DNA from: Chromobacterium alticapitis
Lineage (GTDB): Bacteria > Pseudomonadota > Gammaproteobacteria > Burkholderiales > Chromobacteriaceae
Direction: 5' to 3'
DNA: 64,000 nucleotides
Assembly: GCF_002924365.1 (NCBI RefSeq)
Contig: NZ_PQWB01000042.1
Location: 42,098-106,097, forward strand
Shown in pieces: positions 56,315 through 64,000 of this stretch; position 1 is the first letter of the stretch, and every line of letters starts with the position of its first letter. A program made the position numbers and the translations under genes. The notes under the pieces were generated by a model that saw only the letters and a list, made by a program, of their open reading frames with translations, was not told the DNA's origin and made no database searches.

Positions 56315-57511
56315 TCAGCGTCTGAGATCTAGCAGCGGCGGCGCCTTGCTGGTAGCGGGGTCCAGCCGCAGTTGTTCGCGAGAGGCCATGCGCAGTTCGA
56401 ACGCGCCGGGATTTTCCGGCTGGTTCAGCATGGCGGCCAGGGCGGCGCGGATGCCGTCGGGCCGGCAACGCTTCGCTTCATCCACCAGTAGCAGGGTCAA
56501 CCTGTCCCGTCCGGCTGCGTCGAACGATAGTTGCAGCTGGAAGGCCTCCGCCGCCGCGGCCAGCCTTTCGAACGTTTCCAGTTCGAAGTTCAGCTCATTG
56601 AAGCGGAAGGAGCGGCTGTCCCGCCCTCGCAGCTCCAGATAGCGTACGCCTTGGCGCTCGGTCAATCTCCCTATATCGCCCAGGCAATAGCGGAACACGG
56701 GAAAGCGCCGTCGCCAGCCGTTGCTGACGGCGATGCGGCCATAGCCGTCGCGGTCTGCGTCCAGTATCTCCACCACCACCTGCGGAATGATTTCGAACAG
56801 GCCCGGCCGCGCGCTGGCGTCGCCCCAGGCCCATATGCCGGTTTCCGCGCCGCCGTACAGCGACCACGCCTGTCTTGTTCCCAGCGCCGCGCGCAGCCGC
56901 TCCATGGTTGACGACCGCATCAGCTCGCCGCCGTATAGCAACTGAGGAATGTCCAGCGCGACGCCGCGTTTCTCCAGATGGCTGGCGAAGGCGGCCAGGC
57001 GAGACGGCGTGCCCATGATGTGGCTGGGTTGAAAATGGCCGGCTATGGCCTGAATCTCGCTGTCTTCAGCCTGCGCGCTCATGGCCAAGGTTGTGGCGCG
57101 GCATCGCTCCAGCATGTCGTCCATGATGGCGGCGCTGCGGTACAGGCTGGCGTAGCCGAACAGGTTCAGCGCCACGCTGCGGGCGTCGAACATGCCCGCG
57201 TCCAGCAGGCAGTGGGCCAGGGCTTGGCGCTGCGCGTGGTTCTCGGCGATATCCACCGGAAAGATCAGCGGCGTCTGGCTGCTGCCGGCGGAACGCACGA
57301 GATAGACGCCGCCCCCGGGGTCGGCGCCCGGCTGGTAGCCGCTCAGCGCATCGCGCAGGGCATGCTTGTCCATCGCAGGGGCTTGGAAGGCGTCGCGAAC
57401 GCCTCGGAGGACGTCGCGGTAGAACGGGTGCCGGCTGGCCTGTTGGAAGCATTCTTGCAACAGGGCGTCAGGGTCCGGGCTGAGCCAGTGGGCGGCGCGG
57501 GGGGCGCTCAT
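56315..57511 (-). CDS. Adenylate-forming (PaaK-like) carboxylate ligase
   Basis: A 398-residue member of the phenylacetate-CoA ligase-like branch of the ANL superfamily. The phosphate-binding loop is at residues 73-81 (RSAGSSQTP), the A4/A5-type motif is SLYGGAETGIWAWGD, and the acidic ribose-binding part is FRYCLGDIGRLTE. Near the C-terminus, ATSKAPPLLDLR may hold the catalytic lysine. It probably activates a small carboxylic acid as an AMP ester or thioester. Its start overlaps the GT2 stop by ATGA, so it is the last gene of a tightly coupled operon. The substrate is unknown. Confidence 0.78.
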   Translation of the reverse strand: MSAPRAAHWLSPDPDALLQECFQQASRHPFYRDVLRGVRDAFQAPAMDKHALRDALSGYQPGADPGGGVYLVRSAGSSQTPLIFPVDIAENHAQRQALAHCLLDAGMFDARSVALNLFGYASLYRSAAIMDDMLERCRATTLAMSAQAEDSEIQAIAGHFQPSHIMGTPSRLAAFASHLEKRGVALDIPQLLYGGELMRSSTMERLRAALGTRQAWSLYGGAETGIWAWGDASARPGLFEIIPQVVVEILDADRDGYGRIAVSNGWRRRFPVFRYCLGDIGRLTERQGVRYLELRGRDSRSFRFNELNFELETFERLAAAAEAFQLQLSFDAAGRDRLTLLLVDEAKRCRPDGIRAALAAMLNQPENPGAFELRMASREQLRLDPATSKAPPLLDLRR

Positions 57512-58413
57512 GACGCCATTCCCAAGCTATTCAGCAGCGCTCCGTGATGGTTCAGAAAATCTCCGCGCTGAATGGGGCAGGACAGGGCGTTCATTGCGTA
57601 ATCCAGCCAGCGGCGCGCCAGCATGCGCATCAGCCGGACATCGTGCGCGTCCTGACTGCCGGCATAGCGCAACAGGGCGGGCGGCGGGGCCAGCGCGCGC
57701 CAGTCCGCGCAGCCGCGGTGCGAGAGGCTGTCGGCGACGATGCGGAAACGGATTAGCGGTTCCGAGATCAGGCCGGCGCGGGCGCCGGGTTCGGACGAGA
57801 CCCGGCGCAGCACGCGGTACCAGAAGTCTATGCCCTCGTTCAGGCGAGCGGACGCGTCGTAGCGCTCATGCTCCAGCCAGCGCCGCCTCGCGACGACATT
57901 GCTGGCGCGGCCCATGAAGAAATCCGGATGGCCGGCGGCGCGCAATGGGTCGGGCAACAAGTGGACGCTGTCGGCCAGCGTTTGCAGCTCGCCGCTCAGC
58001 CGCGAGGGCAGAGGGAAGCGCTCGGCCGCCGGCGCGCTGTCGAAGCCCAGCACGGCCAGTTCCAGCTTGTGCGCGCGCATGCAGTCCGCCACTTTTTGCA
58101 GACAGTCCGGGCGGTAGCGGTCGTCGGCGTCGAGAAAGCTCACCAGTTCGCCATCGGCGAGGGCGAGGCCCGCGTTGCGGGCAGCGCCGGGGCCGGCATT
58201 GTCCGGCAAGCGGAGCATGCGGCATGCCACGCCGTCCAGTTCCGCCGCATGGCGGCTCAGCGCGCGCTCCGCCTCCTCGGCGCTGCCGTCGCTGCTGGCA
58301 TCGTCGACGACGATGATCTGGTGCGGCCGCTTGCGCTGGCGGGCTAGCGAGGCGAGGGTGTCCGCGATATAGGGACGCTTGTTGTACAGCGGAATGATCA
58401 CAGAATGCTTCAT
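57508..58413 (-). CDS. Glycosyltransferase family 2 protein
   Basis: A 301-residue GT-A enzyme. It starts KHSVIIPLYNKRPYIADTLA, with IIVVDDASSDGS and the metal-binding FLDADDRYRP motif. The C-terminal part resembles the acceptor region of GT2 enzymes (ARLNEGIDFWYRVLRRV). Both ends overlap neighbours by ATGA, which fixes the start at 58413 and shows it is co-translated with the ATP-grasp-like and ligase genes. The longest open frame extends far upstream but only through the other gene. It may glycosylate the product of this operon. Confidence 0.88.
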   Translation of the reverse strand: MKHSVIIPLYNKRPYIADTLASLARQRKRPHQIIVVDDASSDGSAEEAERALSRHAAELDGVACRMLRLPDNAGPGAARNAGLALADGELVSFLDADDRYRPDCLQKVADCMRAHKLELAVLGFDSAPAAERFPLPSRLSGELQTLADSVHLLPDPLRAAGHPDFFMGRASNVVARRRWLEHERYDASARLNEGIDFWYRVLRRVSSEPGARAGLISEPLIRFRIVADSLSHRGCADWRALAPPPALLRYAGSQDAHDVRLMRMLARRWLDYAMNALSCPIQRGDFLNHHGALLNSLGMAS

Positions 58414-59630
58414 GCCGCCACCATGGTTGAATACAGCTTGCCGCGCCGTTGGTGGACGTTGATGACCAGTTCGTCCGAGCCGCGGAACACGCCGGGGCCG
58501 TAGCTGGTGCCGTTGCGGCAAAGCTGCATGCCCACCAGGCGGATGCGGCGCTGGCTTGCCGGGTCGAGGAATTCGCGCTGTTCGATGTAGTCCTGGAACA
58601 TGTAGCGGGACCATTGCCGCAGCACCAGCCGCCGCCATTCCTCCTCGCCGCAGGCGTGGCGCACGCGCGCGCCCAGGCCGCGTCCGCCGCTGCTGAGTTT
58701 GGCTATCAGGCGCTCTGGCCGCTGCAGCAGGGCTTCCGCTTCCGGTTGGCTGGAAACGATGTGGGTGGGAATCAGGAAGGGCTGCAGGACGGCATAGTCG
58801 GCGGCGGGCAGGTAGTCGCGCATGATGGAGACCTGGTTCAGCACGGCCAGCACGCGCTTGTCGTGTACCAGGATGAGGGTGCGCACGTCGTTGAAGTAGG
58901 CGCCGGTTTCGATCAGCCGCGTCAGCACGGCGGGGGGGAGCAATGACAATTCGCTGCGGTCCATTTCCAGTATTGCCTGGTCCACGGTCTGGTCGCGCAC
59001 GCGCAGCTGCCCGCCGCTGCAGCGCAACTCGAACGGATGGGCTTGCAAAAAGCGCGCGCCGGATCGTCGCAGCTCGTCCGCCAGCAGGAAGATTTCGGTT
59101 CCAGGTTCGCGCGCGTGCACGATGACCGAGGTGCTGCCGGAGGGGTGCAATTCGCGCAGCGCGTCCAGGAAGGCGTCGTATCCCGGCTGGCGCTCCGTCG
59201 GCTCCGCGGAGATCTTGTCCAGCAGATGGCTGATCATCCAGCCGTTCAGCGGGTAGCGGGCGCCTATCTCGCAAATGCGCGGCTGGCCGTCCCGGTCGTA
59301 GACGAAGTCCGGGCGGTAGAAGCCTGGGTTGTAGCGCTGGCCCGACGCGCGTTGGAGAATGCTTTCCAGCTCAGGAGGCAGGCCATAGACGGCGCGGATG
59401 CGCTCGTCGCGGAAATATTGCGCCACGATGGCGCGCAGCGCGGTGTCCAGCACTCGCGCCAGGCCGCGCAGCCGTTCCAGGTATTCGGGCGTCACCATGA
59501 CGCGCAGCCGGGACACCTGCTCCGGGGGGACCAGCGGCGGCTGGCCCAACAGGCTGGCGAGAGGCGCCGCGGCACAGTCGTCTTGGTTATTCAAGCCGAG
59601 CAGCAATGCATGCGGAGAATGATCGGTCAT
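58410..59630 (-). CDS. ATP-grasp-like protein
   Basis: A 406-residue protein of uncertain family. EIGARYPLNGWMISHLLDK and RLIAKLSSGGRGLGARVRHA, a lysine followed by a glycine-rich loop, and the C-terminal RYMFQDYIEQREFLDP fit an ATP-grasp fold, which ligates a carboxylate to an amine or thiol through an acyl phosphate. I cannot point to all magnesium ligands. It begins 25 bases after the heme-oxygenase-like gene and overlaps the GT2 gene by ATGA. In the operon it would be a second carboxylate-activating enzyme, next to the PaaK-like ligase. Confidence 0.6.
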   Translation of the reverse strand: MTDHSPHALLLGLNNQDDCAAAPLASLLGQPPLVPPEQVSRLRVMVTPEYLERLRGLARVLDTALRAIVAQYFRDERIRAVYGLPPELESILQRASGQRYNPGFYRPDFVYDRDGQPRICEIGARYPLNGWMISHLLDKISAEPTERQPGYDAFLDALRELHPSGSTSVIVHAREPGTEIFLLADELRRSGARFLQAHPFELRCSGGQLRVRDQTVDQAILEMDRSELSLLPPAVLTRLIETGAYFNDVRTLILVHDKRVLAVLNQVSIMRDYLPAADYAVLQPFLIPTHIVSSQPEAEALLQRPERLIAKLSSGGRGLGARVRHACGEEEWRRLVLRQWSRYMFQDYIEQREFLDPASQRRIRLVGMQLCRNGTSYGPGVFRGSDELVINVHQRRGKLYSTMVAA

Positions 59631-59655
59631 GACTGGGCCTCCTGGCGCGGCGGCT

Positions 59656-60483
59656 TCACGGCGCCGGAACGGCGCTTGGACTGAGGGCGCGCGGCGCCAC
59701 GGCTTCCAGTACGGCGGCCTTCTTGTCCAGATAGTCGCCGACGATGTCGTCCACGCCGTAGCGCTCGAAATCCACCCCCATCGCCCGGCCGTAATGGCCG
59801 ATGGCGTCCAGCGCGTGGAAGAAGTGGTTTTTTTCAGTCGGACCGCAGTGCACGCTGATCCAGCCCAAGGTGCGGATGGCGTCGCGCTCGGAGAATTTCA
59901 GATCGCGCAGCAGCCATTGCCGGAACAGCGGCAGAATGAATTCCACTTCGCCATGGGTATAGATCTCGTGCGCCAGCGTGGTCAGCAGCGCGATGGCCGG
60001 ATCGGGATCGCGCAGCGAGTTGTGATCCTTCCAGGCCTTGAAGGCCTGGGCGCTGGGGTGCAGGTAGTCGCGCGACAGCCACAAGTCGTCGCCGACGATG
60101 CCGGTGGCCATGTTGTAGAACAGCTGCGAGTGCAGGATCTTGTGCGTGACCGCCAGGTCTTCGTCGACGATGCGGTTCAGGCTGACAATGGCGCGCAGCA
60201 GCGCGTTTTGATCGGCGATTTCGCGGCCGGTATGCACCAGTAGGGTGAGGCGGTTGCTGATGCCAGCCACCGTCATCGCGCTGTTGTTGGTCTGGCTCCA
60301 GCTGTGGAAGAAGCGGCGCAGAACGGCTGGAGAATGGTTGCCCGAGGCGAAGCAGCGGAAGCCGGCTTCTATGGCGGAGAAACGGTCGCCGCGGCTGCCG
60401 AAGGCGTTCAGCAGCTCCTGTTTCAAATGGGAGGAAGGCATGTCTGCCAGGACCGGGTTGATGATGGCGCTCAGGCTGTTCAT
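59656..60483 (-). CDS. Heme-oxygenase-like diiron oxidase (HDO) fold protein
   Basis: A 275-residue all-helical protein. The spaced acidic and histidine residues fit the iron-containing redox enzyme family: NRIVDEDLAVTHKILH (Glu108, His114), TTLAHEIYTHGEVEF (Glu173, His177) and VHCGPTEKNHFFHALDAIGH (His212, Glu217, His220). HDO enzymes oxidise amines or cleave C-C bonds in natural product pathways, using a loosely bound diiron centre. AGGAG before the ATG at 60483 fixes the start. It is the first gene of a four-gene operon, and a Fur-box-like site lies in the divergent promoter region. The reaction is unknown. Confidence 0.7.
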   Translation of the reverse strand: MNSLSAIINPVLADMPSSHLKQELLNAFGSRGDRFSAIEAGFRCFASGNHSPAVLRRFFHSWSQTNNSAMTVAGISNRLTLLVHTGREIADQNALLRAIVSLNRIVDEDLAVTHKILHSQLFYNMATGIVGDDLWLSRDYLHPSAQAFKAWKDHNSLRDPDPAIALLTTLAHEIYTHGEVEFILPLFRQWLLRDLKFSERDAIRTLGWISVHCGPTEKNHFFHALDAIGHYGRAMGVDFERYGVDDIVGDYLDKKAAVLEAVAPRALSPSAVPAP

Positions 60484-60713
60484 GGGCGGCGTCTCCTTGT
60501 CCGCGCTGCTACGCGGGGGCGGTTGAGGGGGCGTCTGCGGCTGGAGTGGATGCGCGACTGCGGCAGGAGTCGCGCCATCCTGATCGCCTGGACAGTTGAA
60601 CGTTAGGTTTGGCTGGCCGGAATGGATATAAGTGCTTGTACGGTCTTGCCTTCCACGGGTTTTGAACTAGTTGGCCTAGGATGGTTGATTGGGAGGGCTC
60701 TAGCCCAACAAAT

Positions 60714-60732
60714 AAAAATGATTCCCAATATC
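60714..60732. promoter_or_regulatory. Candidate Fur box
   Basis: AAAAATGATTCCCAATATC matches the 19-bp Fur consensus at 13 positions. It lies 110 bases before the EntS-type exporter gene and 231 bases from the divergent HDO operon, so iron may control either or both. The remaining 358-base gap has no supported gene; a short GGGCTCTAGCCC palindrome lies near 60695. Confidence 0.6.
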
Positions 60733-60841
60733 AATTGTAGAGTGCTACCATGCCAACCGCCAGCAGCGACGAAACCGCGCAGCCCGCTTCGTTCCCGCTT
60801 TGGCGCATCTGCCGTTTCCGTCGAATCCTTGTGTTGAAAAC

Positions 60842-62113
60842 ATGAAAAAACCTTCTATTTTCGTTGATTTCAGCCTGCTCAGGCTCAATCCGCATTTCCG
60901 CTCCATCTTCATCGCCCGCATGATTTCGGTGTTCGCTTTCGGCATCCTGATGGTGGCGGTGCCGGTGCAGATCCACCAATTGACCGGCTCCGCGCTGCAA
61001 GTGGGGGCGGCGATGGCGCTGGACGGCCTGGGAATGTTCGCCGGCTTGATGTGCGGCGGCGTGCTGGCCGACCGCATGGACCGGCGGCGGCTGATCCTGC
61101 TGGGCCGCGGCGCCTGCGGCCTGGGCTTCCTGGCGTTGGCGTTGAATGGCTTCATGACCCGTCCGTCCGTGCCGGCGCTGTATGCGGTGTCCGCCTGGGA
61201 TGGCTTCTTCAGCGGCATAGGCATCACTTCTCTGATGGCGTCGATTCCCGGCATCGTCGGCCGCGACAAGCTGGCTGCCGCCGGCGCTTTGAGCATGCTG
61301 ACCATGCGATTGGGCGCCGTGCTGTCGCCCTTGCTGGGCGGCTTGATCGTCGCCGCTGCCGGCGTTAACTGGAACTACTTGCTGGCCGGCTTGGGCACGC
61401 TGGCCACGCTGATTCCGCTAAGCAGGCTGCCCGCGCTGAAGCCGCAGAACGTAGAGCCCCCGCATCCGCTGCGCGCTTTGCTGGAGGGCTTTTCCTTCCT
61501 GCGGCAAAACAAGGTGGTTGGGGCTGTGGTGGCGGTGGGCACGCTGCAGACGCTGCTGAACGCGGTGCGGGCGCTGTATCCGGCGCTGGCCGAGGATGGC
61601 TATGGCGGCGGCGCATTCGAGGTGGGGCTGATGTATGCGGCGGTGCCGCTGGGCGCCATGCTGGGCGCTTTCACCAGCGGCTGGGTGGGCGGCTTGCGCC
61701 GTCCCGGCGCGATGATGCTGGGCTGCGTGACCGCGTCTTCCCTAGCTGTCGCCTCGCTGGGGGCGGTTTCACAGCTGGGCTGGGGACTGGCGGCGCTCGC
61801 CGCGCTGGGCTACCTGGGTTCCATCGCTTCGCTGCTGCAGTTCACGCTGGTGCAGCAACAGACGCCCGATCATCTGCTGGGGCGTGTCAACAGCTTATGG
61901 AACGCGCAAGACGTGGCGGGCGACAGCTTGGGCGCATTGGGCCTGGGCGCGCTGGCGCGCGCGCTGGCGCCGCTGGCGGCGGTGGCCTGGTTCGGCACAG
62001 GCGCTGCTGCGGCGGGCTTGCTGCTGAGCTTGGGCTTGGGTTCGCTGCGCCGTTTGAACGGCGGGCAGCAGCCGGAGGCGTTGAGCGAGCCGGCAGGGCT
62101 GGGCTCTTCTTGA
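60842..62113 (+). CDS. entS: EntS-type MFS siderophore exporter
   Basis: A 423-residue inner-membrane exporter of the major facilitator family with 12 helices. It aligns end to end in memory with E. coli EntS: SLLRLNPHFRSIFIARMISV, MFAGLMCGGVLADRMDRRRL, WDGFFSGIGITSLMA and SLLQFTLVQQQTPDHLLGRVNS in parts. It should secrete a catecholate siderophore. The ATG at 60842 was chosen although no ribosome binding site is obvious. No siderophore synthesis gene is nearby, so it would act on a product made elsewhere, or on the product of the divergent operon. A Fur-box-like site lies upstream. Confidence 0.88.
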   Translation: MKKPSIFVDFSLLRLNPHFRSIFIARMISVFAFGILMVAVPVQIHQLTGSALQVGAAMALDGLGMFAGLMCGGVLADRMDRRRLILLGRGACGLGFLALALNGFMTRPSVPALYAVSAWDGFFSGIGITSLMASIPGIVGRDKLAAAGALSMLTMRLGAVLSPLLGGLIVAAAGVNWNYLLAGLGTLATLIPLSRLPALKPQNVEPPHPLRALLEGFSFLRQNKVVGAVVAVGTLQTLLNAVRALYPALAEDGYGGGAFEVGLMYAAVPLGAMLGAFTSGWVGGLRRPGAMMLGCVTASSLAVASLGAVSQLGWGLAALAALGYLGSIASLLQFTLVQQQTPDHLLGRVNSLWNAQDVAGDSLGALGLGALARALAPLAAVAWFGTGAAAAGLLLSLGLGSLRRLNGGQQPEALSEPAGLGSS

Positions 62114-62213
62114 GGTCGAGGCAGCTCCGTCCAAACCCCGGCAGGGCCATGGGCGGCGCGTCATGGCGCGCTGCCGCGCGCTTTTGGCAGCGCTGGGGCG
62201 GAGGCGGCCGGTT

Positions 62214-63503
62214 TCAGCGTTTGTCCGAGCTGGACGCGGCTGCAAAAAGCTCCGACAACCGCCCGCCCTCAGGCACGCCGCGCCGTTTGGCGTGGCCCAC
62301 GCGCTGGGCGCGGTAGATGCCGGTATGGCCGGAGCACAGATAGCTGACCACGCAGGCCAGCGCCGCATAAACGCCGATTTCCGGACCGAACAGCTCCATC
62401 GCCATCATAGTGGACGCCAGCGGCGTATTGGCCGCGCCGGCGAATACGGCGACGAAGCCCATGCCGGCCAATAACGGGAACGGCAGTTGCAGCAGCGGCG
62501 CCAGGGCGTTGCCCAAGGTGGCTCCGATATAGAACAGAGGCGTCACTTCTCCGCCCTTGAAGCCGGCGCCCAGTGTCATCACGGTGAAGGCTAGCTTGCC
62601 GACGAAGTCATACGCCGGCAACGGTTGCTGGAACGAGGACACGATGGTGGGAATGCCCAGGCCCAGATAGGCATCGGCAGGGAGCAGCGTGGCCGCCAGC
62701 GCGACGATGGCGCCGCCCAGCAGCGGGCGGGCTGGCGCGAAAGTCACATGCCGCTTGAATTGGGCCGAAATCGCGTGCGTCGCGTCGGCGAATAGTTTGC
62801 CGACCAGGCCGAAAGCCACGCCGGCGATGACCGAGGCGGCCAGTCCCCAGCCGCTCAGCTTGGGAATGAACGGAATATGGTAGTGAGTGTGATGGACGCC
62901 CCAGGCCTGCCCGACCAGATCCGCGACGATGGCCGCGGCCATGCACGGCAGGATGGCGTCGTAACGCAGGCGGCCTATGGCCAGCACTTCCAGGCCGAAG
63001 ATGGCGCCTGCCAGCGGGGTGCCGAATACCGAGGCGAAGCCGGCGCTGATGCCGGCCATCAGCAGAATGCGACGGTCTTCGGGCCCGAGCGGCAACAGCC
63101 GGTTGAGTTGATCGGCCAGCGCCCCGCCCATCTGCACCGCGGTGCCTTCGCGTCCAGCCGAGCCGCCGCATAAATGCGTGGCCACCGTGCCGATCAGCAC
63201 TAGCGGCGCCATCCGTAGCGGAATCGTCTTTTTCGGATCGTGAATTTCGTCGATCAGCAGATTGTTGCCAGCCTCCACATTGCGTCCCAGCCGCCAGTAG
63301 GCGAGCCCGACCAGGAAGCCGGCTAGCGGCAGCAGCCAGAGCAGCCACGGATGGGCCAGACGAGTGGCGGTTGCCCAATCCAGCGCGAACAGAAAGAAAG
63401 CGGAGGCCGTGCCGGCGAGGGCGGCGGTCAGGGCGGAGAGCGCAATCCACTTGGCGAGATGCGGCAAGATGACGACAGGCTCGGTAAATTTGTTGGGAGT
63501 CAT
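62214..63503 (-). CDS. clcF: CLC-F fluoride/proton antiporter
   Basis: A 429-residue CLC-fold membrane transporter. The gating glutamate lies in GGSAGREGTAVQMGG, where the Thr in GREGT instead of GREGP is typical of fluoride-specific CLC proteins. AGNNLLIDEIHDPKKTIPLR is also characteristic of that clade, and GAGFKGGEVTPLFYIGA is the second anion-binding motif. It expels toxic fluoride in exchange for protons. A fluoride riboswitch lies 86 bases upstream on the same strand, which strongly supports the assignment over a chloride transporter. The ATG at 63503 starts at the conserved region. Confidence 0.93.
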   Translation of the reverse strand: MTPNKFTEPVVILPHLAKWIALSALTAALAGTASAFFLFALDWATATRLAHPWLLWLLPLAGFLVGLAYWRLGRNVEAGNNLLIDEIHDPKKTIPLRMAPLVLIGTVATHLCGGSAGREGTAVQMGGALADQLNRLLPLGPEDRRILLMAGISAGFASVFGTPLAGAIFGLEVLAIGRLRYDAILPCMAAAIVADLVGQAWGVHHTHYHIPFIPKLSGWGLAASVIAGVAFGLVGKLFADATHAISAQFKRHVTFAPARPLLGGAIVALAATLLPADAYLGLGIPTIVSSFQQPLPAYDFVGKLAFTVMTLGAGFKGGEVTPLFYIGATLGNALAPLLQLPFPLLAGMGFVAVFAGAANTPLASTMMAMELFGPEIGVYAALACVVSYLCSGHTGIYRAQRVGHAKRRGVPEGGRLSELFAAASSSDKR

Positions 63504-63588
63504 GCGTGTCCAGTGCTTCAGGAATTGAACAAGCCTGGACGGGAGAAGGACGAATACGCGCCCACAGCTTCCCGATCCAGGGAATACC

Positions 63589-63637
63589 GTAGGCATCATC
63601 AGCTTTTCAGGGCGGTTACAGGAGGAATGCCATCTCC
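63589..63637 (-). promoter_or_regulatory. Fluoride riboswitch (crcB motif)
   Basis: On the minus strand: GGAGATGGCATTCCTCC, TGTAACCGCC and AGCTGATGATGCCTAC, in the order and spacing of the crcB consensus (GATGG...AACCGCC...CTGATG..CCTAC). It directly precedes a CLC-F gene, its usual partner. Fluoride binding should turn on expression. Confidence 0.95.
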
Positions 63638-63781
63638 AAGAACCGCTCATTTTACAAGAGCATGTGGTGGCGCGCAATGGAGGGTGTAAGAAAAGGAGAA
63701 AAAACCGGGCAAAAAAATGGCTATGTCCCAATTCCGTGTTGGGAGCTATGCTGAATACGGTAGCAGACCGGGAGCAACGCC

Positions 63782-64000
63782 ATGGATGCCCAAAGTTTTC
63801 AGCGTTTTCTTGCCCAGCTGGATCAACTCACCCTCAAACAGCGGAGTCTGTTGTCCTCCGCTCTCAAGCACCCCACTCACCATGACGCCGTTCAGGACGC
63901 CTTTCCCGACCTGACGGCTTGCCCACACTGCCAGGCCGAGGCCAACCAATTGGCGTTATGGGGCTGGAGCCGAGGCCTGCGGCGTTATCGCTGCAAACAG
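63782..64000 (+). CDS. IS1595-family transposase, N-terminal part
   Basis: Seventy-three codons run off the end of the window. The sequence MDAQSFQRFLAQLDQLTLKQ, the zinc-ribbon start CPHCQAEANQLALWGWSRG and LRRYRCKQ are typical of the N-terminus of IS1595-group transposases. GGGAG precedes the ATG. The left end of the element must lie between the fluoride riboswitch and 63782, possibly in the purine-rich DNA after 63670; I could not define its inverted repeat. Whether the element is intact cannot be judged. Confidence 0.82.
   Translation, partial: MDAQSFQRFLAQLDQLTLKQRSLLSSALKHPTHHDAVQDAFPDLTACPHCQAEANQLALWGWSRGLRRYRCKQ

Noticed and set aside
57508..59274. A 588-codon version of the GT2 protein
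   Set aside because: The first ~290 codons are an out-of-frame read of the ATP-grasp-like gene; the ATGA overlap at 58410-58413 marks the real start.
62214..63503. Annotation as a chloride channel (ClcA)
   Set aside because: The GREGT motif and the upstream fluoride riboswitch indicate the fluoride-specific CLC-F clade.

Overview
The window is GC-rich DNA with strongly G/C-biased third codon positions. Its gene content points to a free-living betaproteobacterium of the Neisseriales, most likely Chromobacterium or a close relative. That placement is an inference from family composition, since there is no rRNA or other marker in the window. Genes are densely packed on both strands. I see no tRNA, rRNA or CRISPR array.

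Layout. 1-2.5 kb: C-terminal end of an RTX-type secreted protein and a GT4 glycosyltransferase. 2.5-7.9 kb: a trehalose operon (EIIBC permease, trehalose-6-phosphate hydrolase, LamB-like porin) behind a promoter with two palindromic operators. 8-18.9 kb: amino-acid permease, P-loop kinase, MucD protease, nth-rsxB, a LysR-controlled CMD/tautomerase/DUF4865 operon, a methyltransferase flanked by REP-like elements, and an outer-membrane protein. 18.9-23 kb: acetate uptake and activation (yjcH-actP-acs). 23-29.2 kb: methyltransferase, orphan endolysin, cytochrome b561 with two YceI proteins, a frameshifted gene pair and a secreted sphingomyelinase. 29.2-36.2 kb: a LodA/LodB quinoprotein oxidase cluster with a VioB-type ferritin-like protein, a lipocalin-like protein and an unusual BKACE enzyme. 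37-55 kb: membrane protein, PatB-type lyase, AraC regulator, M9 collagenase, and a c-di-GMP and two-component block (two GGDEF proteins, a 1732-residue hybrid kinase, an HD-GYP regulator) with MgtE behind an M-box. 55-60.5 kb: a secreted protein and a four-gene operon (heme-oxygenase-like protein, ATP-grasp-like protein, GT2, PaaK-like ligase) that looks like an uncharacterised biosynthetic cluster. 60.7-64 kb: EntS-type siderophore exporter with a Fur-box-like site, a CLC-F fluoride exporter behind a fluoride riboswitch, and the start of an IS1595-family transposase gene.

Most interesting points. (1) The operon at 56.3-60.5 kb. (2) The LodAB/ferritin-like cluster with the neighbouring BKACE protein, which carries an internally repeated insertion. 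(3) Two riboswitches read directly from sequence (M-box, fluoride). (4) GTAG-headed REP-like repeats. (5) Several decaying genes hidden in apparent gaps: a GNAT acetyltransferase, a histidine kinase tail, a Trp-rich fragment and a frameshifted NTF2-like/membrane pair. Where a start differs from the longest ORF, it was chosen by ribosome binding site and signal peptide position.
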